This document shows, piece by piece, positions 1 through 7,097 of a stretch of DNA of 61,605 bases. Position numbers and translations under genes: made by a program. Position 1 is the first letter of the stretch. Each line of letters opens with the position of its first letter. The DNA comes from Chlorobiales bacterium (GTDB lineage: Bacteria; Bacteroidota; Chlorobiia; Chlorobiales; Chlorobiaceae), in contig JAKSDC010000029.1 in the NCBI GenBank assembly GCA_022360275.1, positions 1-61,605 on the forward strand, written 5' to 3'. The notes under the pieces are model-generated. The model saw nothing but the letters and a program-made list of their open reading frames with translations, searched no databases and had not been told where the DNA came from.

Positions 1-1
1 A

Positions 2-343
2 GAGTATAAAAAAAACGATATAATCACCCGTCACCTTGACGAAGGCCTGAAGGTTACTTTTTTTGACAGCATAGGGAATCCTTCCTCTACCCTCACGGCC
101 GATAAAGGAACCGTATACGACAACAATGACATGGAAGCTTTCGACAATGTCGTTATTACTTCCGATAATGCAACCGTAAGAACCGACTATATCAAAAGAC
201 TTGCCGACACGGAAAAGCTCTGGTCAGATAGTTATGTCGTCATAGAGAAACACCATGAAACCATAAGGGGCTACGGCTTTGAAAGCGATGAATCCTTGAA
301 AAACTATACGATATTCAAAGCAAGCGGTGAATCCACTTTTTAA
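2..343 (+). CDS. lptC: LptC-family LPS export protein, 3' part
   Basis: The reading frame is open from the first base of the window, so this is the C-terminal 113 residues of a gene that begins upstream. The repeated short beta-strand pattern and the ending, with a GYGFESDESLKNY segment just before the stop, fit the LptC family. LptC is the bitopic inner-membrane protein that passes lipopolysaccharide from the LptBFG ABC transporter to LptA in the periplasm. The visible part has no membrane segment, as expected, because the anchor of LptC is N-terminal. panD starts 14 bases after the stop, so the two are probably co-transcribed. The family call rests on this C-terminal pattern only; another LptA/LptC-fold protein is possible. 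Confidence 0.7.
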   Translation, partial: EYKKNDIITRHLDEGLKVTFFDSIGNPSSTLTADKGTVYDNNDMEAFDNVVITSDNATVRTDYIKRLADTEKLWSDSYVVIEKHHETIRGYGFESDESLKNYTIFKASGESTF

Positions 344-357
344 TTTTTCCTTTTTCG

Positions 358-741
358 ATGAGATTACATCTTTTAAAATCAAAAATTCACAACGCAGTCG
401 TAACGAGCGGAGACCTTGAATACGAAGGAAGTATTACCATAGACAGCGAACTGCTTGAACTTGCAAATATGCTTCCGAATGAAAAAGTTCTCTGTGTGAA
501 CAATAACAACGGTGCGCGTTTCGAAACCTATATCATTGAAGGGAAACCGGGCTCAAAAGAAATTCAGCTGAACGGCGCTGCGGCACGATGCGCACTGCCT
601 GGAGATGAGATTATCATCATGGCCTTTGCAGAAGTAGAAGCAGAAGAGGCAAAATCATTTAAACCTATGATTCTCATCGTCGATAAACACAATCACCCCA
701 AGCGCCGCCACCTTGCCGGCGAAGAAGACAAACCGTTATAG
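358..741 (+). CDS. panD: aspartate 1-decarboxylase
   Basis: This 127-residue protein matches PanD over its whole length. PanD decarboxylates L-aspartate to beta-alanine, the precursor of pantothenate and coenzyme A. The self-cleavage site is visible at Gly24-Ser25 (YEGSITID); Ser25 becomes the pyruvoyl cofactor. Lys9 and His11 of the N-terminal SKIHNA segment and the NGAAAR turn are conserved family features. The ATG at 358 gives the standard N-terminus (MRLHLLKSKIH). The gene lies between lptC and the nucleotidyltransferase and shares their direction. coaBC, which acts later in the same CoA pathway, lies elsewhere in this window at 37245. Confidence 0.96.
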   Translation: MRLHLLKSKIHNAVVTSGDLEYEGSITIDSELLELANMLPNEKVLCVNNNNGARFETYIIEGKPGSKEIQLNGAAARCALPGDEIIIMAFAEVEAEEAKSFKPMILIVDKHNHPKRRHLAGEEDKPL

Positions 742-798
742 AAAGACTGTTGACTTGTTTTTTACTGTTTACTCCCAACTTTTGACTCCCCGTTTACT
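742..798 (+). repeat. short degenerate TTGACT/TTTACT repeat
   Basis: The 57-base gap between panD and the nucleotidyltransferase gene consists largely of imperfect copies of a T-rich unit (TTGACTTG, TTTACTCCC, TTGACTCCC) running right up to the start codon. Similar strings lie before the orphan gene at 51904. No ribosome binding site is recognisable within it. Confidence 0.5.
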
Positions 799-1590
799 AT
801 GCCGTTAGCAATCGTTATCATGGCCGCCGGAAAAGGCACCAGGATGAAGTCCGATCTGGCTAAAGTGCTGCACCAGGCAAATGGAAGGCCTGTTATAGAG
901 TATGTACTCGAGAAATCAGAAACTCTCGGCCCTGAAAAAATCGTATTGATTGTCGGTCATCAGGCTGACAAAGTGAAAGAAGCAACAAAACATTACCCTG
1001 TCGAGTGGGCTCTTCAGGAACCCCAGCTCGGCACAGGCCATGCCGTTATGCAAGCCGAAGGAAATCTTTGTTCTTTCCGGGGAGATATCCTCATCCTGTC
1101 GGGAGACGCTCCTCTCGTGAACATATCAACGCTCCGTGAACTCATTGCCAGGCACCGTATGGAAAATGCGGCGGCGACAGTCCTGACAGCTTGCCTGCAT
1201 GACCCCTCGGGATACGGGAGAATCGTCCGATACGGAAACAGCGACACTGTTTCCGGAATTGTCGAACACAAAGACGCCTCGCCTGAAGAGCTGCTTGTAC
1301 GGGAGATCAATTCCGGTGTTTATGTCTTCAGGACAGACACACTTTTCAGTTCTCTGAAGCAGATCACCAACAATAACGCCCAGCAGGAATACTATCTCAC
1401 AGACGTTTTTTCGGTTTGTTTCGAAAAAGGGGAAAAGGTCTGTGCCTTTCAAACAGCGAATGCTGATGAAATTAAAGGTATAAACACCTTGGAGCAGCTC
1501 AGGGAAGCCGAAAGGCTTCTGCTTCAGGAAGGCTTACAATCGGAAATGCATCAGGCAAGCGGGCTGATGGATGATGCTGAAAAATCCTGA
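799..1590 (+). CDS. GlmU-type sugar-1-phosphate nucleotidyltransferase, single domain
   Basis: The 263-residue protein has the nucleotidyltransferase fold of the GlmU N-terminal half. It shows the nucleotide-binding loop MAAGKGTRMKS (residues 8-18), the QLGTGHAV segment, LSGDAPL (metal-binding Asp) and the EYYLTDV motif typical of UDP-GlcNAc pyrophosphorylases. The expected reaction is uridylyl transfer to GlcNAc-1-phosphate, giving UDP-GlcNAc for peptidoglycan and LPS. The left-handed beta-helix acetyltransferase domain that full GlmU carries (about 450 residues in total) is absent: the protein stops shortly after the first domain. The acetylation step would therefore need another enzyme, or the protein serves another sugar. 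The 3' end overlaps a convergent coiled-coil gene by 40 bases. Confidence 0.85.
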   Translation: MPLAIVIMAAGKGTRMKSDLAKVLHQANGRPVIEYVLEKSETLGPEKIVLIVGHQADKVKEATKHYPVEWALQEPQLGTGHAVMQAEGNLCSFRGDILILSGDAPLVNISTLRELIARHRMENAAATVLTACLHDPSGYGRIVRYGNSDTVSGIVEHKDASPEELLVREINSGVYVFRTDTLFSSLKQITNNNAQQEYYLTDVFSVCFEKGEKVCAFQTANADEIKGINTLEQLREAERLLLQEGLQSEMHQASGLMDDAEKS

Positions 1591-1892
1591 TCTCCGGCTG
1601 GAGGGAACTGCCTGAGATTGTTTTTCAGAAAAGCAGTTGTTTCTGCAAGAAACGTATCGGCATCAAGCCTCTCTTTCTGCAACGATTCCAGCATGGCGGT
1701 GATCTCGTCAAGCTGGAAACTGCAGGTTTCAAGCTCTTTTTTTATTGTGCCAAGCAGTGCAGCTTTTTCTGACGGGTCGCCCTGATTCATGGACTCCCTG
1801 GCGTTGTTTCTGCAAATTTCTATCTCCTTGCGGAGCCCGCCGATCTCCCTTTCAATAACTGTTACGGCATATGTCAAAGCCTTGACGTCCAT
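1551..1892 (-). CDS. small coiled-coil protein of unknown function
   Basis: This 113-residue protein is rich in Glu, Lys and Leu in a heptad-like pattern (residues 5-95), with no membrane segment or signal peptide, and looks like a cytoplasmic helical hairpin. I do not recognise a family. It begins with an ATG 16 bases after the VOC gene stop, so it is probably the last gene of the long minus-strand cluster that starts at rimP. Its last 40 bases overlap the 3' end of the convergent nucleotidyltransferase gene, which leaves no room for an independent terminator. Support is gene position plus an intact frame. Confidence 0.6.
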   Translation of the reverse strand: MDVKALTYAVTVIEREIGGLRKEIEICRNNARESMNQGDPSEKAALLGTIKKELETCSFQLDEITAMLESLQKERLDADTFLAETTAFLKNNLRQFPPAGDQDFSASSISPLA

Positions 1893-1908
1893 AGCTAACC
1901 GTGAGTTT

Positions 1909-2412
1909 TTACTTTCTGCTTCTTCTGGTTTTCCTGCCCGTGCCTCCCTCAGCCATTTTTTTCCTCGATTGAGCAGCCAGCTTATCGGGAGAGCTGTTGT
2001 CTATCAACTCTTCAGAGGCGTCAAGCTCTCTGGACTTCATCGAATAAAATTCAATAAGATTCCCGTCCGGGTCCATGACGAAGAAAGCTCTTCCCTCTCT
2101 GCGCTGGGCCGGTCTTGTAACAAGATGTACCCCCTGCTCTTCCATATAATCCGCGGCCTCGTCAACCTCTGCATCGGCGGCAAGCCTGAAACCGAAATGA
2201 TCAATCCGGATATCACGAGCTTCGGGAACACCTGGCGTTTCGGCTTTAACAAGAACAATCATATCCGACTTGACCCTCAGATAGGAAATGTTGGCGCCTG
2301 CCCGGTACTCGACCTTCATGCCGAGCACCCCTACATAGAAATCTTCTGCAACCCTCACATCATTGACCCTGAGGGTAATCTGGTTAATCCCTGTCAGCTT
2401 CATTTTCTTCAC
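1909..2412 (-). CDS. VOC-superfamily (glyoxalase/dioxygenase fold) protein
   Basis: The 167-residue protein starts with the beta-alpha-beta-beta-beta pattern of the vicinal oxygen chelate fold: GINQITLRVNDVRVAEDFYVGVLGMKV, then a second half with IDHFGFRL and FVMDPDGNLIEFYS. The DPDGNxIEF string is the usual C-terminal metal-ligand motif (Glu). The substrate cannot be named from sequence. The last 30 residues are a basic, probably disordered tail (RKTRRSRK). The frame opens with GTG at 2412; the in-frame ATG at 2403 gives MKLTGINQ, the more usual family start, and may be the true one. The gene overlaps rpoZ by 29 bases, which suggests coupled translation. Confidence 0.85.
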   Translation of the reverse strand: MKKMKLTGINQITLRVNDVRVAEDFYVGVLGMKVEYRAGANISYLRVKSDMIVLVKAETPGVPEARDIRIDHFGFRLAADAEVDEAADYMEEQGVHLVTRPAQRREGRAFFVMDPDGNLIEFYSMKSRELDASEELIDNSSPDKLAAQSRKKMAEGGTGRKTRRSRK

Positions 2413-2737
2413 TATCCTGCACTTTTACCGTATCTCCCTTCTCCTCCAGGGCATAGTCAAACTTGTCCTGAAGAAATTGGCTGATCGCCCGTTGAGCGGT
2501 TTTCTGACGAGCTTCAAATTCAAGGCTGATTGCAACCTGCTCGGGAAACACCTTGTCAGATTCCGACTCACTGGCAGGGTTGCGAATCATCTCCTTGTAA
2601 GGGAGTAGTTTTTCTTCAAGCTCTGCACGCTCCTCTTCATGAATTTCCTTGGCCCTTTTTGATATGGCCACGACCGTTTCATAAAGATTGTCGTGTTTTG
2701 CTCTCAGTCTGTTCAGATCAACTGGTTTAACGGACAT
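2384..2737 (-). CDS. rpoZ: RNA polymerase omega subunit-like protein
   Basis: The 117-residue protein lies directly after gmk, the usual place of rpoZ. It carries an omega-like helix (NLYETVVAISKRAKEI, residues 17-32) comparable to the family's RFELVLVAAKRARQI. Omega binds the beta-prime C-terminus and helps assemble RNA polymerase. The remainder is longer and more acidic than in Proteobacteria, as I would expect of Bacteroidota/Chlorobiota omegas. The gene starts 14 bases after gmk and overlaps the VOC gene by 29 bases. The omega assignment depends on the helix plus gene order; overall similarity is modest. Confidence 0.72.
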   Translation of the reverse strand: MSVKPVDLNRLRAKHDNLYETVVAISKRAKEIHEEERAELEEKLLPYKEMIRNPASESESDKVFPEQVAISLEFEARQKTAQRAISQFLQDKFDYALEEKGDTVKVQDSEENEADRD

Positions 2738-2751
2738 ACGCTCGCATGCAT

Positions 2752-3327
2752 TTATTGTTTTGAAAGAAATTCGGTAATAACCGCCGTCACTTCATCAACT
2801 GCGCGGTCCAGATCATCGTTTACCACCTCCCGGTCAAACTGATGTGCCAGAGAAAGCTCAAACTCGGCTCTTTCAAGCCGTTCCTTAAGCGCCTTATCGT
2901 TCTCGCTCGCTCTCTTCCGGAGTCGTTTTTTGAGTTCTTCAAGAGAAGGCGGCCTGAGAAAAATCAAAAGGGAGCTGTCCGGGAAACGCTCCCTGAGGTT
3001 CAATGCCCCTCTGACATCAAGATCGAACAGCAGATTTTTGCCGGAATCGATCTCTCCCCTCGTTTTATCCAGCAATGTTCCGTAAAAATTGCCAAAGAAA
3101 TGCTCATATTCAATAAAACCGCCGCTTCTTATTTTTTCCTCGAACTCTTTTTTTGTCAGATAATAATAATTCTTACCGTCAACTTCTCCTTCCCTTCTCC
3201 GGCGCGTCGTCGCAGATACTGAAAAACAAAGCCCGTCAATGCGTTCCATGACCAGTTTTGCAACCGTTGATTTTCCGGTACCGGAGGGAGCCGAAAACAC
3301 AATTAATTTGCCCTGCCTGTCAGTCAT
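2752..3327 (-). CDS. gmk: guanylate kinase
   Basis: Guanylate kinase phosphorylates GMP to GDP with ATP. The 191-residue protein shows the P-loop SAPSGTGKST at residues 12-21, the GMP-binding segment TTRRRREGEVDGKNYYYL, the Glu/Tyr-rich FIEYEHFFGNFYGT loop and the LID region with RLRKRASE. I chose the ATG at 3327 (MTDRQGKLIVFSAPSG). The frame stays open to 3399, but the 24 extra residues (MLRVTCHAGE...) do not resemble the family and read through a GTGACACG-type intergenic repeat. The gene sits between yicC and rpoZ on the same strand, a common order. Confidence 0.95.
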   Translation of the reverse strand: MTDRQGKLIVFSAPSGTGKSTVAKLVMERIDGLCFSVSATTRRRREGEVDGKNYYYLTKKEFEEKIRSGGFIEYEHFFGNFYGTLLDKTRGEIDSGKNLLFDLDVRGALNLRERFPDSSLLIFLRPPSLEELKKRLRKRASENDKALKERLERAEFELSLAHQFDREVVNDDLDRAVDEVTAVITEFLSKQ

Positions 3328-3372
3328 ATACGTTTCATTAAACCTTGACGATCCCAATTCCCGATCATGTTC

Positions 3373-3402
3373 TCCCGCATGACACGTGACACGTAGCACC
3401 CT
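3373..3402. repeat. GTGACACG-type intergenic repeat between yicC and gmk
   Basis: The spacer between yicC and gmk contains tandem ATGACACGTGACACGT units, a variant of the GTGACAAG motif seen in other gaps of this window (46392, 51774, 42720). The repeat lies upstream of the chosen gmk start and explains the spurious N-terminal extension of that frame. Confidence 0.45.
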
Positions 3403-3484
3403 GCCAGTTGATCTCTTGCTGGCCTCCTGCTTCTCTGAATTCCGGCTTCTTGCACTCTCAACAACTCAACAATCAAACAGCTTT

Positions 3485-4372
3485 TTATTCAATATTCTGA
3501 AGCTGTTCACGGATCTTTTCCAGCTCTTCCTTGATATGCACAATTTTTTGGGAAATATCGGCATTCTGGGATTTGGAAGCGATGGTATTTGCCTCTCTCA
3601 ACTGTTCCTGCAAGAGAAAATTAAGTTTTCTCCCTGACCCGCTCTCGCTGTTCATCAGCTCATCGACAAAGAATTTGTTATGGCTCGCAAAACGGATACA
3701 CTCTTCAGTAATGTCCAGTTTATCGGACATCAGGACAAGTTCCACTTCAAGACGTTCCTTGCTGTAGTTTACTTCATTGTCCGCTATAACTGCTATTTTT
3801 TCCAAGAGACGCTGCCGAACAGCCGCCACATTGTCACGTGACAAAACCTGAATCTCATCCAGTGCAGTATTGATCAATGCAATTCTTTCCATAAAATCCC
3901 TTGCCAGCTCCTCACCCTCCTGAAGCCGCATTTTCTTCATCCCTTCAACAGCCTGGAGCAGCGCCTCTCTGACGAAAGGCCAGATCTCGGCTGTTTTTTC
4001 AAGAAGCGTGTTGTCGGAGTCAAATATTTCGGAGAAACGCAGGAAATGGTCAAGATTCAGAGGACTTTCGATACGCGCTTCTTCCCGAACAATGTCGAGA
4101 AGCTCCCTTAGCGCCCCTATCTTCTCTCGATTAACAGTGACCGGAATCTGCTTTTCCTCATCCAGCTTAACCTGTACAAACGCCGATACCTTGCCTCTTT
4201 GCAGGCACGAACGTATCTGCTCGCGAACCTCGAGCTCATAGGAGGAAAACTGACGGGGAAGTTTAACGCTTATCTCTGCAAACCTGTTATTTACCGAGCG
4301 CACCTCCGCGACAACATGAACTCCGTCTTTTACACATTCTGCACTTCCAAAACCCGTCATGCTTTCCAACAT
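3485..4372 (-). CDS. yicC: YicC/YloC-family endoribonuclease
   Basis: The 295-residue protein begins with the family signature (MLESMTGFGSAE) and has the long central helical region and the conserved C-terminal domain (ELVLMSDKLDITEECIRFASH, then SGSGRKLNFLLQEQLREANTIASKS). YicC/YloC proteins are endoribonucleases implicated in RNA decay; the GRKLNFLLQE...REANTI block is the most conserved part. The gene lies upstream of gmk, which is a conserved pairing, and 88 bases downstream of rpsO. Length is normal for the family (about 290). The start is an ATG with the expected N-terminus. Confidence 0.93.
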   Translation of the reverse strand: MLESMTGFGSAECVKDGVHVVAEVRSVNNRFAEISVKLPRQFSSYELEVREQIRSCLQRGKVSAFVQVKLDEEKQIPVTVNREKIGALRELLDIVREEARIESPLNLDHFLRFSEIFDSDNTLLEKTAEIWPFVREALLQAVEGMKKMRLQEGEELARDFMERIALINTALDEIQVLSRDNVAAVRQRLLEKIAVIADNEVNYSKERLEVELVLMSDKLDITEECIRFASHNKFFVDELMNSESGSGRKLNFLLQEQLREANTIASKSQNADISQKIVHIKEELEKIREQLQNIE

Positions 4373-4460
4373 AATCCTGTACTGTTAAGTTCGTAAAGGA
4401 AACCTTTTCCCTCCGACTCTATCGAGACCGGGTGAAAGCTATGATCTGCACGGAAACCTT

Positions 4461-4730
4461 TTACTTGCGAAGGTCAAGATCAGCAAGAACCTTGCGATAG
4501 CGCTCGATATCGGTTTTTTTCAGGTATGCCAACAGGCTTTTTCTTTTCCCTACAAGCTTGAGCAAGCCATGACGGGAGTGCTTGTCTTTCGGATGAACTT
4601 TAAGGTGTCCGGTAAGATCGTTGATACGTTTGCTGAAAAGCGCAATCTGAACCTCTGTCTGCCCGGTATTCTGCTCTGAACCGCCAAACTCTTTGATAAT
4701 ATTCGTCTTGATTTCCTTTGTGACACTCAT
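4461..4730 (-). CDS. rpsO: 30S ribosomal protein S15
   Basis: The 89-residue protein matches S15 over its whole length, including GQTEVQIA, LTGHLKVHPKDKHSRHGL and KRKSLLAYLK. S15 is a primary binder of the central domain of 16S rRNA and bridges to the 50S subunit. The gene follows ribF by 45 bases in the minus-strand cluster, the same truB-ribF-rpsO order seen in many bacteria. Autoregulation through a leader pseudoknot is known for E. coli rpsO, but I cannot recognise a comparable structure in the short gap here. Confidence 0.97.
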   Translation of the reverse strand: MSVTKEIKTNIIKEFGGSEQNTGQTEVQIALFSKRINDLTGHLKVHPKDKHSRHGLLKLVGKRKSLLAYLKKTDIERYRKVLADLDLRK

Positions 4731-4775
4731 GACCTGTCATTTGTTGTTTAGAATCGCAAGATCGGAAATATAGTA

Positions 4776-5741
4776 TTATTTCTGATATTGCTCCACCATT
4801 TTTTTATCTTTCTTCAACTGTTCCTGCAATGCTTCAAACGATGTGAACCTCATTTCATCCCGCAATCTCTCAAGCAGGCGAAAAATCAGTCTCTTTCCGT
4901 ATAAATCTCCTTTATGATCCAGAATATAGGCTTCCACTACCGGCACCGAATCGACGGCAACTGTCGGCCTTACCCCGATATTCATCATAGCCTTGAACTC
5001 ACGGCCATCTATAACCGTTGTGGCGATATACACCCCGAATTTCGGTAACAGCTTGTCAGAACTTCCGATCCGGATATTGACTGTAGGAAATCCAAGTTCG
5101 CGCCCTTTTTTGGCACCATGCACGACTTTCCCGGAAATCAGATAAGGATATCCCAGAAAAAGATTTGCTTCATTGATGCGTCCTTCCCGGAGGAGTGTAC
5201 GTATCTTTGTGCTTGAAAAATGTTCAGAGCTCAGGCGCACCTCATCAACGACTTTGACTTCGAACCGGTATTGCTCCGCCATCCGGCGCAAGGTAGTTAT
5301 TCCCCCTTTTCGGTCCCGCCCGAATCCGTGGTCATATCCTATGACGACGCTCCTTGCCCCTATCCTATCAAGCAGTACACGTTGAATAAATGATTCGGAG
5401 CTTTGGGCGGCGAAGGCACTGTCAAATTTCACGACAAACAGCCACTCCACACCGAGACTTTCAATCAACATGGCTTTTTCCTCCAGGAGAGTCAAAAGCT
5501 TGAGGCGTCCTGCCGGGTCCCGGTTGACGATTTGCCTTGGATGAGGCTCAAATGTCACAACAACACTTCGAAGATCAAGTGCCGAAGCGGTTTCTACCAT
5601 TTGACCGATTATCCGGCGATGACCGGCATGCACCCCGTCATACGATCCCACAGTAACCGCAGAAGGTTTCTGCGGAAACACTGTCTCTTTCCCGGTATGG
5701 TAATCCGTAACTTTCGGCTCCTGATAAATGACAATTCGCAT
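4776..5741 (-). CDS. ribF: bifunctional riboflavin kinase / FAD synthetase
   Basis: RibF makes FMN from riboflavin and then FAD. The N-terminal adenylyltransferase domain shows GSYDGVHAGHRR (residues 32-43), FEPHPRQIV and a DHGFGRDRKG loop. The C-terminal kinase domain shows GRELGFPTVNI and the MNIGVRPTV segment. From the ATG at 5741 the protein has 321 residues, a normal family length. The frame is open 24 codons further upstream, but that would run through the end of truB (stop at 5749) and gives no family-like residues, so I took 5741. The gene starts 7 bases after the truB stop and is followed by rpsO. Confidence 0.95.
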   Translation of the reverse strand: MRIVIYQEPKVTDYHTGKETVFPQKPSAVTVGSYDGVHAGHRRIIGQMVETASALDLRSVVVTFEPHPRQIVNRDPAGRLKLLTLLEEKAMLIESLGVEWLFVVKFDSAFAAQSSESFIQRVLLDRIGARSVVIGYDHGFGRDRKGGITTLRRMAEQYRFEVKVVDEVRLSSEHFSSTKIRTLLREGRINEANLFLGYPYLISGKVVHGAKKGRELGFPTVNIRIGSSDKLLPKFGVYIATTVIDGREFKAMMNIGVRPTVAVDSVPVVEAYILDHKGDLYGKRLIFRLLERLRDEMRFTSFEALQEQLKKDKKMVEQYQK

Positions 5742-5748
5742 AAACCGC

Positions 5749-6471
5749 CTAACTTTCTGAATCTCTTGCACCGCGAAGAATAATCTCGACAGTATCGGCA
5801 ACGCTTCTTGCATCAGAGACGCTGTACCTGCCTATAGAAACTCTTCTCAGGGAAACCAGATATCCTCCTACCCCAAGATTCTGCCCAAAATCATGAGCCA
5901 ACACCCTTATGTACGCCCCTTTGGAAACATGCATTCCGAAATGGACAAAAGGAAGATCGACCGAGAGAATCTCAAAACTGCTGACGCATATTTCACGGGC
6001 TTTTCTTTCCGCAATATGTTCTCCTTTTCTCGCAAACTCATAAAGCCGCTTGCCTTTATGCCATACTGCCGAATGCATCGGGGGCTTTTGCATATGTCTG
6101 CCTTCCAGAACGACTGCGGCTGCCTGTATTTCTTCTATGCCAAGATGGCTGACGCCGCACTCTCCATACTCGGGCGTCTCCGTGTCATGGCTTTCCGTCA
6201 TTACGCCGAGTTTTATCGTACCCTCATATACCTTGTCAAGTGCCTCGATATCCGCAGCCTGTTTTGTTTTTTTACCGGTTGCCAGAATAAGCAATCCGGT
6301 TGCACGCGGATCCAGTGTACCGCAATGTCCGACTTTCCTGCGAAGTCCTGCTGCGCTATAGGTGTTGCGAATTTTTGCCACGACGTCAAAAGAAGTCCAG
6401 TCCATCGGCTTGTCCACGAGCAGAAAATCACCGGCTGCACTTATCGCAGAAACTTTTTCCTGTTCAATCAT
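5749..6471 (-). CDS. truB: tRNA pseudouridine(55) synthase
   Basis: TruB converts U55 of the T-loop of tRNAs to pseudouridine. The 240-residue protein has the N-terminal FLLVDKPMDWTSFDVV segment and the catalytic GHCGTLDPRATG loop with Asp54, followed by KVYEGTIKLG, KPPMHSAVWHKGKRLYEFAR and the YIRVLAHDFG segment. It is at the short end of the family and appears to lack an extended C-terminal PUA region. It lies between rbfA and ribF as in the classical nusA-infB operon. A 263-base spacer containing a dispersed repeat separates it from rbfA, which is unusual inside this operon. Confidence 0.95.
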   Translation of the reverse strand: MIEQEKVSAISAAGDFLLVDKPMDWTSFDVVAKIRNTYSAAGLRRKVGHCGTLDPRATGLLILATGKKTKQAADIEALDKVYEGTIKLGVMTESHDTETPEYGECGVSHLGIEEIQAAAVVLEGRHMQKPPMHSAVWHKGKRLYEFARKGEHIAERKAREICVSSFEILSVDLPFVHFGMHVSKGAYIRVLAHDFGQNLGVGGYLVSLRRVSIGRYSVSDARSVADTVEIILRGARDSES

Positions 6472-6589
6472 TGTTCAAAGCCTGCGTTACCACCACTTTG
6501 TTTAATTGGTTTCTTTTTGACTCCGTTTCCGATATCCATCTTTCGGGGTTCAGCATCGATATCGAAACACACACGCATCTGCCCAGTTA

Positions 6590-6720
6590 TAAATCACACG
6601 GGGGCGATGCGGCATCCATACGGTTTTTCGGGGTCAGCAACGGATCCCGGGGTAGTGCCCGGTGAAAGAGATGCTCGCGAATTTCAGGGAGCGGGCCCGA
6701 AAATGACGGGAAGAGAGAAG
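6590..6720 (+). repeat. dispersed intergenic repeat, copy A
   Basis: This stretch in the rbfA-truB spacer resembles 48806-48930 and, on the other strand, 42748-42862. Shared blocks, in order, are CACRGGG, GATGCGG followed by CATCCATAC, an ACGGATCCC block, a CCCgGTGAAA block, AGATGCT, and a GGCCCG..ATGACnG block. G/C-rich inverted stretches suggest RNA or cruciform structure. It contains no plausible gene: the plus-strand frames across it are antisense shadows. Confidence 0.6.
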
Positions 6721-6734
6721 GTAATCGCAAAACA

Positions 6735-7085
6735 TCACTTCGGCCCCCCAAGAGCCTGTTTCAACAGCTCCTCGATCCTGCTGGCTTTCTCAAACAAGCG
6801 GTCTTCGTAAAATTCCAGCTCGGGTATCCTGCGAAACTGATGACGTATCCTGGCTGAAAGCAGTTTGCGAATATATTTTGTTTCATTCTGCAAGCGATTG
6901 ACCGCATCCGCCCTTTCTTTGTCACTGCCAATGACGGAAACGTACACCCTCGCTATTCCAAGATCATTCGTAACCTTCACCTCCACAACAGTCAGGAGAG
7001 GCCCGCCTCGAGGCCATTCTTTTTCGAAAATTGCACTAAGTTCCTTCTGCAGCAAAGACGCAACCCTGTCAGTACGAATCGACAT
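6735..7085 (-). CDS. rbfA: ribosome-binding factor A
   Basis: The 116-residue protein starts with the RbfA pattern (MSIRTDRVASLLQKELSAIFEKEW) and has the KH-like core with VEVKVTNDLGIARVYVSV and the IRHQFRRIPELEFYED segment. RbfA binds the 30S subunit and helps 16S rRNA 5'-end maturation, notably in the cold. It follows infB by 12 bases. The next gene of the operon, truB, comes only after a 263-base spacer that holds repeat copy A. Confidence 0.95.
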   Translation of the reverse strand: MSIRTDRVASLLQKELSAIFEKEWPRGGPLLTVVEVKVTNDLGIARVYVSVIGSDKERADAVNRLQNETKYIRKLLSARIRHQFRRIPELEFYEDRLFEKASRIEELLKQALGGPK

Positions 7086-7097
7086 GTTAGAGGATAT

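Noticed and set aside
1789..2484. 231-codon plus-strand frame opposite the VOC and rpoZ-like genes
   Set aside because: It is antisense to two well-supported genes in an operon and shows no domain pattern of its own.
5893..6810. 305-codon plus-strand frame opposite truB and rbfA
   Set aside because: It is antisense to truB, whose catalytic motif is clear, and crosses the repeat in the spacer.
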